Shown here: piece by piece, positions 1 through 4,414 of the stretch
Layout of the letters: each line of letters starts with the position of its first letter
Numbering within the stretch: the stretch's first letter is position 1
From: Bacillota bacterium
Lineage (GTDB): Bacteria > Bacillota > Clostridia > Lachnospirales > Lachnospiraceae
NCBI GenBank assembly: GCA_023415475.1
Contig: JAEZKL010000078.1
Location: forward strand, 1 to 10,102
DNA length: 10,102 bases
Direction of reading: 5' to 3'
Translations under genes and position numbers: made by a program
The notes under the pieces: generated by a model
Seen by the model: only the letters and a program-made list of their open reading frames with translations
Told to the model about the DNA's origin: nothing
Database searches by the model: none

Positions 1-2
1 AG

Positions 3-9
3 CTCCTTT
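3..9 (-). promoter_or_regulatory. Ribosome binding site of a gene starting beyond the left edge
   Basis: Read on the minus strand this is AAAGGAG, a good Shine-Dalgarno sequence, about 25 bases after the end of the cyclic-di-GMP aptamer. The start codon it serves must lie just outside the window. No U-tract terminator stem is visible between aptamer and ribosome binding site. If the switch acts within this stretch, control of translation is more likely than termination. That last point is inference. Confidence 0.6.
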
Positions 10-33
10 CATAAAGAAAAGTATCATCGAAAC

Positions 34-112
34 ACCGGCAACCGGGCTACCATGGCTTTCGCTTTAGATCCCACGGCTTTGCGTCCCATGCTTTCACATG
101 GTTTGCCTTTTT
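34..112 (-). promoter_or_regulatory. Cyclic-di-GMP-I (GEMM-I) riboswitch aptamer
   Basis: The minus strand carries the GEMM-I landmarks in order. GGCAAACC (107 to 100) is followed by a hairpin with a GAAA tetraloop (CCATG/CATGG arms), then GGGACGCAAAGCC, a GGGATCTAA segment, a second GAAA-capped stem, and ATGGTAGCC with the closing GGTTGCC (43 to 37). GGCAA near the start pairs with TTGCC at the end to close the basal helix. This RNA class binds the second messenger cyclic di-GMP and usually controls motility, surface or signalling genes. The controlled gene is off the left edge, so its nature and the on/off direction cannot be read here. Confidence 0.93.
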
Positions 113-125
113 CTCGCATCTCGTG

Positions 126-183
126 GGAAATACACATAACCTTTCGCCAAGTATTTTACGGTCGTAAGACTATGTGTTATTCC
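126..183 (-). other. Structured 5' domain preceding the riboswitch
   Basis: Between the candidate promoter and the aptamer, the minus-strand RNA can form a long closing helix. GGAATAACACATA (183 to 171) pairs with TATGTGTATTTCC (138 to 126), 11 of 13 positions with one two-base internal loop. The enclosed 32 bases can form two small hairpins, TTAC-GACC-GTAA and ACTT-GGCGA-AAGGT, giving a three-way-junction shape. I do not recognise it as a known RNA class. It could be a second sensor, a stability element or an expression-platform partner. Confidence 0.45.
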
Positions 184-193
184 TGCTGATTTT

Positions 194-222
194 AGTATAC
201 CATTAACACCTCCTTGTGTCTT
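194..222 (-). promoter_or_regulatory. Candidate sigma-A promoter for the riboswitch leader
   Basis: On the minus strand AAGACA (222 to 217) and TATACT (199 to 194) are separated by 17 bases. Transcription would begin near 187, just ahead of the closing helix of the structured leader, so the whole leader plus aptamer would be transcribed. The -10 is good and the -35 matches four of six consensus bases. Confidence 0.45.
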
Positions 223-316
223 GAGAAAGATTCTGGAAGGGATATGCCCTAAGAGTTATAGCTTCTATAGCACCTCCACATACTGGGCAGTTAGCCCTTC
301 CTGCATGCCATATATT
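203..316 (-). pseudogene. Possible remnant of a small zinc-ribbon coding sequence
   Basis: The minus strand is open for 37 codons between two stops. The translation reads naturally and contains ANCPVCGGAIEAITLRAYPF and ends in TRRC. CPVC near the start and a terminal Cys suggest half of a zinc ribbon. There is no ATG, GTG or TTG start in frame, and the candidate leader promoter overlaps its end. It may be the decayed 3' end of a gene or a chance reading frame through a palindromic element. Not recognised as a named family. Confidence 0.2.
235..301. repeat. Nested imperfect palindrome (67 bp)
   Basis: Three concentric helices are possible on either strand: GGAAGGG (235-241) with CCCTTCC (295-301), GCCC (246-249) with GGGC (285-288), and GTTATAG (255-261) with CTATAGC (265-271). 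A T-arm and CCA end are lacking, so this is not a tRNA. It lies outside the candidate riboswitch transcript. It could be a small mobile-repeat relic or a structured RNA of its own. Confidence 0.45.
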
Positions 317-345
317 TTAAGGATAAAGAGAGTAGGTCCCATTTT

Positions 346-483
346 ATGTATGGATGGGAAAAACCAGATCATGAATTAGAAGAGTCATTTACTGTGATTG
401 ATGTACCTAAGACAATATGGGCAGTGTTCACTTATAATGGAGAGCATATGGAAAGAGATATAATTATCTTTATCATAATGTAG
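346..483 (+). pseudogene. Remnant of a GyrI-like effector-binding domain
   Basis: The 45-codon reading frame includes ELEESFTVIDVPKTIWAVF, which fits the strand near the C-terminal end of GyrI-like small-molecule-binding domains (typical motif: IPA..WAVF). The AraC-type regulator at 6240-7142 carries the equivalent stretch YEIVEIPARKWLVFRCMG. Only about 25 residues of the domain are recognisable. The rest of the domain and any DNA-binding part are missing, no ribosome binding site is obvious, and the reading decays after VFTYNG into an unrelated tail ending at TAG. It is most simply a gene fragment left by deletion. Confidence 0.5.
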
Positions 484-651
484 ATGAGAGGTAATTATAT
501 ACCAAAACCTAAAAGAGGTAAACATGTTAAAGAGATTCCAAACTGGCGTGGCACTTGTCCTGTGTGCAATCGTACCGGAGTGAAATTATTATGGACAAGA
601 ATAATGGAAGACAGAAGCCAGCAGAGTGTTTGTAAGCGTTGTGCAAGCTAG
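484..651 (+). CDS. Small zinc-ribbon protein (55 aa)
   Basis: The 55-codon frame starts with ATG immediately after the TAG of the preceding remnant and in the same frame. It is basic at the N terminus (MRGNYIPKPKRGKHVK) and has two Cys pairs, TCPVC at residues 25-28 and VCKRC at residues 50-53. This arrangement is typical of a four-cysteine zinc ribbon. The pattern CPVC-NRTGVKLLW resembles small conserved zinc-ribbon proteins of Clostridia with no established function, though I cannot name a family. No strong Shine-Dalgarno precedes the ATG, so it may rely on translational coupling or a leader not seen. A terminator follows at 776-811. Nucleic-acid binding is plausible but only inferred. Confidence 0.6.
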   Translation: MRGNYIPKPKRGKHVKEIPNWRGTCPVCNRTGVKLLWTRIMEDRSQQSVCKRCAS

Positions 652-775
652 CTAACTGGATATTCGTTTTGGAGAGTAACAATTCGCACATTGAAACATG
701 CGTTTTATTAACTCGAAAAGATATAGCGAGCTATAATGTTGAAATAACAGTAGACATTGGTTTGTAAAATCTATT
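652..775 (+). other. Untranslated stretch with a possible promoter
   Basis: No coding sequence is seen here. TATAAT at 732-737 with TTAACT at 708-713 (18-base spacer) is a possible plus-strand promoter. Combined with the terminator at 776-811 it would give an RNA of only about 70 bases. It may equally be just the 3' untranslated region of the zinc-ribbon gene. Confidence 0.2.
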
Positions 776-811
776 AAGGAGCCTTGAAGTAACAATCTCA
801 AGGCTCCTTTT
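776..811 (+). terminator. Intrinsic terminator after the zinc-ribbon gene
   Basis: AAGGAGCCTTGA (776-787) pairs perfectly with TCAAGGCTCCTT (798-809) around a 10-base loop and runs into TTTT (808-811). The 12-bp stem is strong and the U-tract is short. The T-rich side is on the plus strand. Confidence 0.8.
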
Positions 812-815
812 AATA

Positions 816-938
816 CATGCTTCATAAAATTTCTGGAAGCTGATATTTTTGAATGCATGATTTATAAAATATCTGGGAAGCTGATATTTTTGAATACATG
901 CTTCATAAAATATCTGACAAGCTGACATTTTATGAATA
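816..938 (+). repeat. Three tandem copies of a ~41-bp repeat
   Basis: Units start at 816, 856 and 897, each beginning CATG(C/A)TTCATAAAAT or CATGATTTATAAAAT, followed by (t)ctg-gaagctgat and ending TTTTTGAATA. Lengths are 40, 41 and about 42 bases. Two further copies lie at 1649-1729. In the third copy CATAAAAT and ATTTTATG flank a 15-base centre as a perfect 8-bp inverted repeat. The array begins four bases after the T-run of the preceding terminator. Confidence 0.8.
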
Positions 939-1101
939 TAAAATTTTTATAGATTTATAAGCTGATGGAATTGGAATATTAAAGTTGAATGACATGGAAA
1001 TACATGATATTATACTTTTGTAAAAACAAAAGACAGTTTATTCATTTAAAGCTTTGAATTGGCAATGAAGTAGGAATTGACATTGAAAGAGATTAATGAT
1101 G
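939..1101. other. AT-rich spacer without a gene
   Basis: No coding frame or RNA gene is recognised. There is a small perfect hairpin, CTTTTGT (1015-1021) with ACAAAAG (1026-1032), lacking a U-tract. A stretch ATAAGCTGATGG near 958 may be a decayed further repeat unit. TTGACA occurs at 1077-1082 but has no matching -10 at normal spacing. Confidence 0.3.
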
Positions 1102-1130
1102 GTGCAACTCACTTAATATTGATGTATACT
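1102..1130 (+). promoter_or_regulatory. Candidate promoter of the BFD-like gene
   Basis: TATACT at 1125-1130 is a good -10. The hexamer 17 bases upstream, GTGCAA (1102-1107), is a weak -35. Transcription would start near 1137, leaving a leader of about 50 bases before the ATG at 1190. Confidence 0.35.
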
Positions 1131-1189
1131 AGGAATACAACATAATTATGTATGTACGAAGAAATGACAAAAATAAGGAGACAAAAAAC

Positions 1190-1534
1190 ATGGCAGGAAA
1201 TAGAATAATCTGTACTAAAAATAATGTAGATTACATCTCAATCAGAAAGGCTATGATATCAGGAGCAAGGACAGTAGATGAGATAGCAGAGAGTACAGGG
1301 GTTTGTACCGAATGTGAAGGATGTAAAGCTGAATTAGGTAATATTCTTACTTCAGTTTGCGGATGTAAGAAAGTATCATTGGAGACTGTTGTAAATGCAG
1401 TTAAAGCAGGCGCTGATACGGTGGAAAAGGTTAGCGAGATGACAGGAGCAGGTACTGGTGTAGATGAAGTTACCGGAGAGGAATGCGGAAGGTGCAAGGG
1501 ACTAATTCAAAATATTATACTTCTAGGAAGATAG
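1190..1534 (+). CDS. BFD-like [2Fe-2S]-binding protein, two half-domains
   Basis: This is a 114-residue soluble protein built from two copies of the BFD-type (bacterioferritin-associated ferredoxin-like) [2Fe-2S] fold. The second half is canonical: C57-G-C59, the helix VVNAVKAGADTVEKVSEMTGAGTG, then C99-x2-C102. The first half has the same helix pattern (SIRKAMISGARTVDEIAESTG) and C42-x2-C45, but only one Cys (C8) in the first pair and an extra C39. Such domains shuttle electrons or bind a cluster in redox and iron metabolism; the partner is unknown. I chose ATG 1190 because AAGGAG (1175-1180) lies nine bases before it. The in-frame ATG at 1148 has no ribosome binding site. The gene appears monocistronic, closed by the terminator at 1598-1645. 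Confidence 0.85.
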   Translation: MAGNRIICTKNNVDYISIRKAMISGARTVDEIAESTGVCTECEGCKAELGNILTSVCGCKKVSLETVVNAVKAGADTVEKVSEMTGAGTGVDEVTGEECGRCKGLIQNIILLGR

Positions 1535-1597
1535 TTAACCTGGCTGATAAGCCTGCAACATAAGTCTTTGGAGAAGGACATAAAGATTTGCTGCTAA

Positions 1598-1645
1598 TAG
1601 CCAACCTTTTATGCAAAGTTTGATAGCGGAAGGCTGGCTACTTTT
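1598..1645 (+). terminator. Intrinsic terminator after the BFD-like gene
   Basis: TAGCCAACCTT (1598-1608) pairs with AAGGCTGGCTA (1630-1640), 10 of 11 positions, around a 21-base loop, followed by CTTTT. The orientation suits the plus-strand gene ending at 1534. Confidence 0.7.
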
Positions 1646-1648
1646 ATA

Positions 1649-1729
1649 CATGATTCATAAAATGTCTGCGAAGCCGACACTTTTGAATACATGCTTCATA
1701 AAAAGTTTGCGAAGCTAACTTTTTTGAAG
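1649..1729 (+). repeat. Two more tandem copies of the ~41-bp repeat
   Basis: Units at 1649-1689 and 1690-1729 begin CATGATTCATAAAAT and CATGCTTCATAAAA and end TTTTGAATA and TTTTTTGAAG. They match the array at 816-938 in order, phase and orientation. As there, the first unit begins about four bases after the terminator's T-run. Confidence 0.78.
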
Positions 1730-1769
1730 AGACACAGACTAATTTGATAGTTACTTCTTGAAGAAGTAA
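1724..1769 (+). promoter_or_regulatory. Candidate promoter with 19-bp palindromic operator upstream of exonuclease III
   Basis: TTGAAG (1724-1729) and GATAGT (1746-1751), 16 bases apart, form a moderate sigma-A promoter. Starting on the last base of the -10 is a perfect palindrome, TTACTTCTTGAAGAAGTAA (1751-1769), with 9-base arms around one central G. Its place across the expected transcription start is classic for a repressor site, but it could also be a stem at the 5' end of the mRNA. It does not match the Firmicute LexA box. Confidence 0.45.
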
Positions 1770-1824
1770 TTTGTCAGCAGGTCACAACGAATTGCTTTAC
1801 AAAACAAGTATCGGAGGAAAAACA

Positions 1825-2652
1825 TTGAAGTTTATTTCATGGAATATTGATTCATTAAATGCAGCATTAATAGGTGCTTCCGAACGTGCTTTGTTATCTC
1901 AAAATGTATTAAATAAGATTATAGATCACAACCCGGAAATAATCGCTATACAGGAAACAAAGTTATCCTGTGACGGTCCTACTAAAAAGCATTTCGAAAT
2001 TTTGAGGGATAAGTTTCCGGATTATGAAATTGTTTGGAATTGTTCGGTAGAACCAGCACGCAAGGGTTATGCGGGTACCATGTTTTTATATAAGAAGGAA
2101 TTAGCACCATCTGTTACTTTTCCGATAATTGGAGCACCAGGCACCATGGACGCTGAAGGCCGCATAATCACATTAGAATTTGAGCATTTCTACTTAACAC
2201 AGGTTTATACGCCGAATGCTGGGGACAGTCTGAATCGTTTGGAAGATCGTCAAATATGGGACATAAAATATGCCGATTATCTAGCAGGCTTGGATAATGA
2301 GAAGCCGGTAATTGCAACAGGGGATTTTAACGTAGCACATAAAGAAATAGACTTGGCTCATCCTAATAATAACCATCGTTCAGCTGGCTTTACTGATGAG
2401 GAGCGCCAAGGCTTCACTAATCTATTAGCAAAAGGATTTACAGATACATTTCGCTATATTCACGGTGATTTGACAGGCAATTATACTTGGTGGGCTCAGC
2501 GTGTTAAAACAAGTAAGATTAATAACTCCGGGTGGAGAATTGATTACTGGATAGTGAGTGATCGGATTGCAGAGAAAGTAATTAAATCTGAAATGCTTGA
2601 TTCAGGTCCAAGACAGGATCACACCCCAATATTACTTGAAATAGATTTGTAG
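1825..2652 (+). CDS. exoA: Exonuclease III family AP endonuclease (Xth/ExoA type)
   Basis: The protein belongs to the endonuclease/exonuclease/phosphatase fold. Enzymes of this family cut DNA at abasic sites and remove blocked 3' ends during base-excision repair in the cytoplasm. Visible active-site motifs, numbered from the chosen start, are FISWN with N7, QETKL with E44, YTPN with Y128, GDFNVAH with D167 and N169, GWRIDYW, and QDHTP with D265-H266. The length of 275 residues is slightly above the usual ~250-270, partly from extra residues after the first strand. The start is TTG at 1825, because CGGAGG (1812-1817) lies seven bases upstream and the product then begins MKFISWN like its relatives. 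The in-frame TTG at 1771 would add 18 unrelated residues and lacks a ribosome binding site. The final motif reads QDHTP instead of the common SDHCP. Confidence 0.93.
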   Translation: MKFISWNIDSLNAALIGASERALLSQNVLNKIIDHNPEIIAIQETKLSCDGPTKKHFEILRDKFPDYEIVWNCSVEPARKGYAGTMFLYKKELAPSVTFPIIGAPGTMDAEGRIITLEFEHFYLTQVYTPNAGDSLNRLEDRQIWDIKYADYLAGLDNEKPVIATGDFNVAHKEIDLAHPNNNHRSAGFTDEERQGFTNLLAKGFTDTFRYIHGDLTGNYTWWAQRVKTSKINNSGWRIDYWIVSDRIAEKVIKSEMLDSGPRQDHTPILLEIDL

Positions 2653-2778
2653 CTTTTAGACAATGAAGTGCCATGTTCTTTTGTCGATGGTAAATGGAAA
2701 TGCGATTAAATAATAACACTAATCCCAGCTAAGCCTCATCAGGCTCATGCGGCGACATCTTTTATAATAACATATAAT

Positions 2779-2841
2779 GAGACAGTTCATTTTCAGAGTT
2801 TCTTTAGTAACTTGCTAATCTGAGAATGAGCGGTCTCTTTT
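2779..2841 (+). terminator. Strong intrinsic terminator after exonuclease III
   Basis: A 19-position stem (2779-2797 with 2819-2837) has 16 Watson-Crick pairs, two G-U wobbles and one mismatch. It is followed by TTTT (2838-2841). It starts 126 bases after the stop, and the only other feature between is a small hairpin AGCCT-CATC-AGGCT (2732-2745). On the minus strand no U-tract follows. Confidence 0.8.
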
Positions 2842-2886
2842 ACTTCAATTAAATATTGTGATTTGTTATGAAAAAGATATATAAAT

Positions 2887-2917
2887 TTGATAAGTAAAAT
2901 ATCATAATATAATGATA
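2887..2917 (+). promoter_or_regulatory. Candidate bcp promoter with overlapping palindrome
   Basis: TTGATA (2887-2892) and TATAAT (2908-2913) are 15 bases apart, a little short. An 18-base near-palindrome with TATCAT and ATGATA arms (2900-2917) covers the -10, which would suit a repressor. The even symmetry does not fit the 7-1-7 PerR box. The region is extremely AT-rich, so chance symmetry is possible. Confidence 0.3.
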
Positions 2918-3008
2918 AATTGAATTTATGATTATTTTATGTGTTATAAAAATATGCTATATTATTAGTGAGATATAAATGGGTGTATAAGCATCAGGAG
3001 GTCAGATA

Positions 3009-3461
3009 ATGTTAGAGATTGGAACAAAAGCACCAGCATTTTCATTGCCGGATCAGAATGGACAGATTCACGTGCTGGAGGAGTACAAGGGTAAGAAGGT
3101 TATTTTATATTTCTATCCAAAGGATAATACCCCGGGTTGCACCAAGCAGGCTTGCAATTTTGGAGAGCTGTATCCGCAGTTTCAAGAAAAGGGAGCGGTG
3201 CTTCTTGGCGTGAGTAAGGACAGTGTGGCATCTCATAAAAAGTTCGAGGAAAAGTATGGGATTCCATTTACTTTGCTTTCTGATACTGAACTTGATTGTA
3301 TTCAGGCATATGATGTGTGGCAGGAAAAAAATAATTACGGTAAGGTCAGCATGGGAGTGGTTCGAACCACATATCTGATTGATGAAGAAGGGATGATTGT
3401 AAAAGCCTTTGGTAAGGTGAAGGCGGCGGAGAATCCGAAACAGATGCTGGAGGAGTTATAG
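3009..3461 (+). CDS. bcp: Thiol peroxidase of the Bcp/PrxQ peroxiredoxin type
   Basis: A full-length 150-residue thioredoxin-fold peroxidase that reduces hydrogen peroxide and organic hydroperoxides with electrons from thioredoxin. The signature NTPGCTKQACNF shows the peroxidatic C44 and, five residues on, C49, the resolving cysteine position of atypical 2-Cys PrxQ enzymes. The peroxide-site PxxxTxxC pattern appears as P37 to C44, and R119 is the likely conserved active-site arginine. It starts at ATG 3009 with AGGAGG seven bases upstream. yaaA follows after three bases, so the two form an operon for peroxide defence. No signal peptide, so cytoplasmic. Confidence 0.95.
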   Translation: MLEIGTKAPAFSLPDQNGQIHVLEEYKGKKVILYFYPKDNTPGCTKQACNFGELYPQFQEKGAVLLGVSKDSVASHKKFEEKYGIPFTLLSDTELDCIQAYDVWQEKNNYGKVSMGVVRTTYLIDEEGMIVKAFGKVKAAENPKQMLEEL

Positions 3462-3464
3462 GAT

Positions 3465-4205
3465 ATGAAGATAATTATATCTCCGGCAAAGAAGATGAAC
3501 ACGGATACGGATCACCTTGAAGTTACTGGAGTGCCGGATTTTATTAATGATACTATAATTTTGATGCATGAAATACAATCCTTGTCCTTGTCAGAGGGAA
3601 AAGCATTGTGGAAATGCAATGACAAATTGGCAGAATTAAACTATAAGCGTTACAAGGATATGGATTTGATGCATAGATTGATACCGGCAGTAATATCCTA
3701 TGAGGGTTTGCAGTATCAGTATATGGCGCCGAAAGTGCTTACAACAGAGGCACTTTCGTACATTTCAGATCATTTGCGTATTTTGTCAGGATTCTATGGA
3801 ATACTAAAGCCTTTTGATGGGGTAACACCATATCGACTAGAAATGCAGGCAAAGCTATCTGTGAATGACTGTAAGGATTTGTATGATTTCTGGGGAGACC
3901 GGTTATATCAGAGTCTAGTGGACGATGATAGAATGATCATTAACCTGGCTTCGAAGGAATACTCACAAAGCATAGAGAAATATATCACTCCGAAGGATCG
4001 ATTTATTACTATTGAGTTTGGTGAGCTAGTGGAAGGGAATGTGAAGCAAAAGGGAACAATAGCGAAGATGGCTCGCGGTGATATGGTGCGGTTCATGGCA
4101 GAGAATAACATTTCTGATCCGAATGGCATCAAGGATTTTCATGAGCTCGGATTTGCCTATTCCAAAGAGCTATCTAATGAGGAAAAATACGTATTCGTAA
4201 TGTGA
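3465..4205 (+). CDS. yaaA: Peroxide stress protein YaaA (DUF328/UPF0246)
   Basis: The 246-residue length matches the family. Conserved stretches are visible in order: ISPAKKM at residues 5-11, LSGFYGILKPFDGVTPYRLE at 107-126, NLASKEYSQSI at 160-170 and the C-terminal GFAYSKELS. In other bacteria YaaA binds DNA and limits damage from peroxide by lowering free intracellular iron. Its stop-to-start distance from bcp is only three bases, and its ribosome binding site GGAGGAG (3449-3455) lies inside the end of bcp. The two are probably translationally coupled. That coupling with a peroxiredoxin supports an oxidative-stress role here. A strong terminator ends the unit at 4305-4347. The 99 bases in between hold no convincing gene, only a short TTGATC-TG-GATCAA symmetry at 4218-4231. 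Confidence 0.95.
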   Translation: MKIIISPAKKMNTDTDHLEVTGVPDFINDTIILMHEIQSLSLSEGKALWKCNDKLAELNYKRYKDMDLMHRLIPAVISYEGLQYQYMAPKVLTTEALSYISDHLRILSGFYGILKPFDGVTPYRLEMQAKLSVNDCKDLYDFWGDRLYQSLVDDDRMIINLASKEYSQSIEKYITPKDRFITIEFGELVEGNVKQKGTIAKMARGDMVRFMAENNISDPNGIKDFHELGFAYSKELSNEEKYVFVM

Positions 4206-4304
4206 GGTGATTGGCTGTTGATCTGGATCAATGTGCTTCGATTAAAGGAGACTGGGAGATGTACTGGTAAGCTTAAATACCAAAAGGCAGGGACAAAAAA
4301 TTGG

Positions 4305-4347
4305 AAAGGGCAACAGCCGCTTTGATTTTGCGGTTGTTGCCCTTTTT
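4305..4347. terminator. Bidirectional intrinsic terminator between converging units
   Basis: AAAGGGCAACAGCCGC (4305-4320) pairs along all 16 positions (one G-U) with GCGGTTGTTGCCCTTT (4330-4345) around a nine-base loop. On the plus strand it runs into TTTTT, ending bcp-yaaA. On the minus strand the stem is followed by TCCAATTTTTTG, so it can also end the esterase transcript arriving from the right. Confidence 0.88.
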
Positions 4348-4414
4348 GTGATTAAGAATAACGAATTAGTTTGTTCTTGCTGGGGAAATGTATTATATAA
4401 TGATGAATTATCGT

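Noticed and set aside
235..301. tRNA-like cloverleaf
   Set aside because: The outer 7-bp helix resembles an acceptor stem, but there is no T-arm, no anticodon arm of the right size and no CCA-compatible end.
652..928. Minus-strand reading frames of 65-68 codons
   Set aside because: They translate the ~41-bp repeats (FYEACI and KYQLP motifs recur with the DNA period), lack ribosome binding sites and overlap a terminator.
1148..1189. Upstream ATG as start of the BFD-like protein
   Set aside because: No ribosome binding site precedes it, while AAGGAG is ideally placed before ATG 1190; the added residues are low-complexity and charged.
1231..1497. Minus-strand 88-codon frame opposite the BFD-like gene
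   Set aside because: Shadow of a clearly coding plus-strand gene; no ribosome binding site and no recognisable motif.
816..1729. Repeat units as a CRISPR array
   Set aside because: Units follow each other head to tail without unique spacers and vary among themselves; no cas gene is present.
1771..1824. Upstream TTG as start of exonuclease III
   Set aside because: It directly follows the palindrome with no ribosome binding site; TTG 1825 gives the family N terminus MKFISWN with GGAGG in place.
2900..2917. PerR box upstream of bcp
   Set aside because: The symmetry is even and the half-sites do not match TTATAAT; kept only as an unassigned palindrome.
4206..4304. Tiny frames between yaaA and its terminator
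   Set aside because: MCFD and MYW-type frames of three or four codons only; no evidence of a real small gene.
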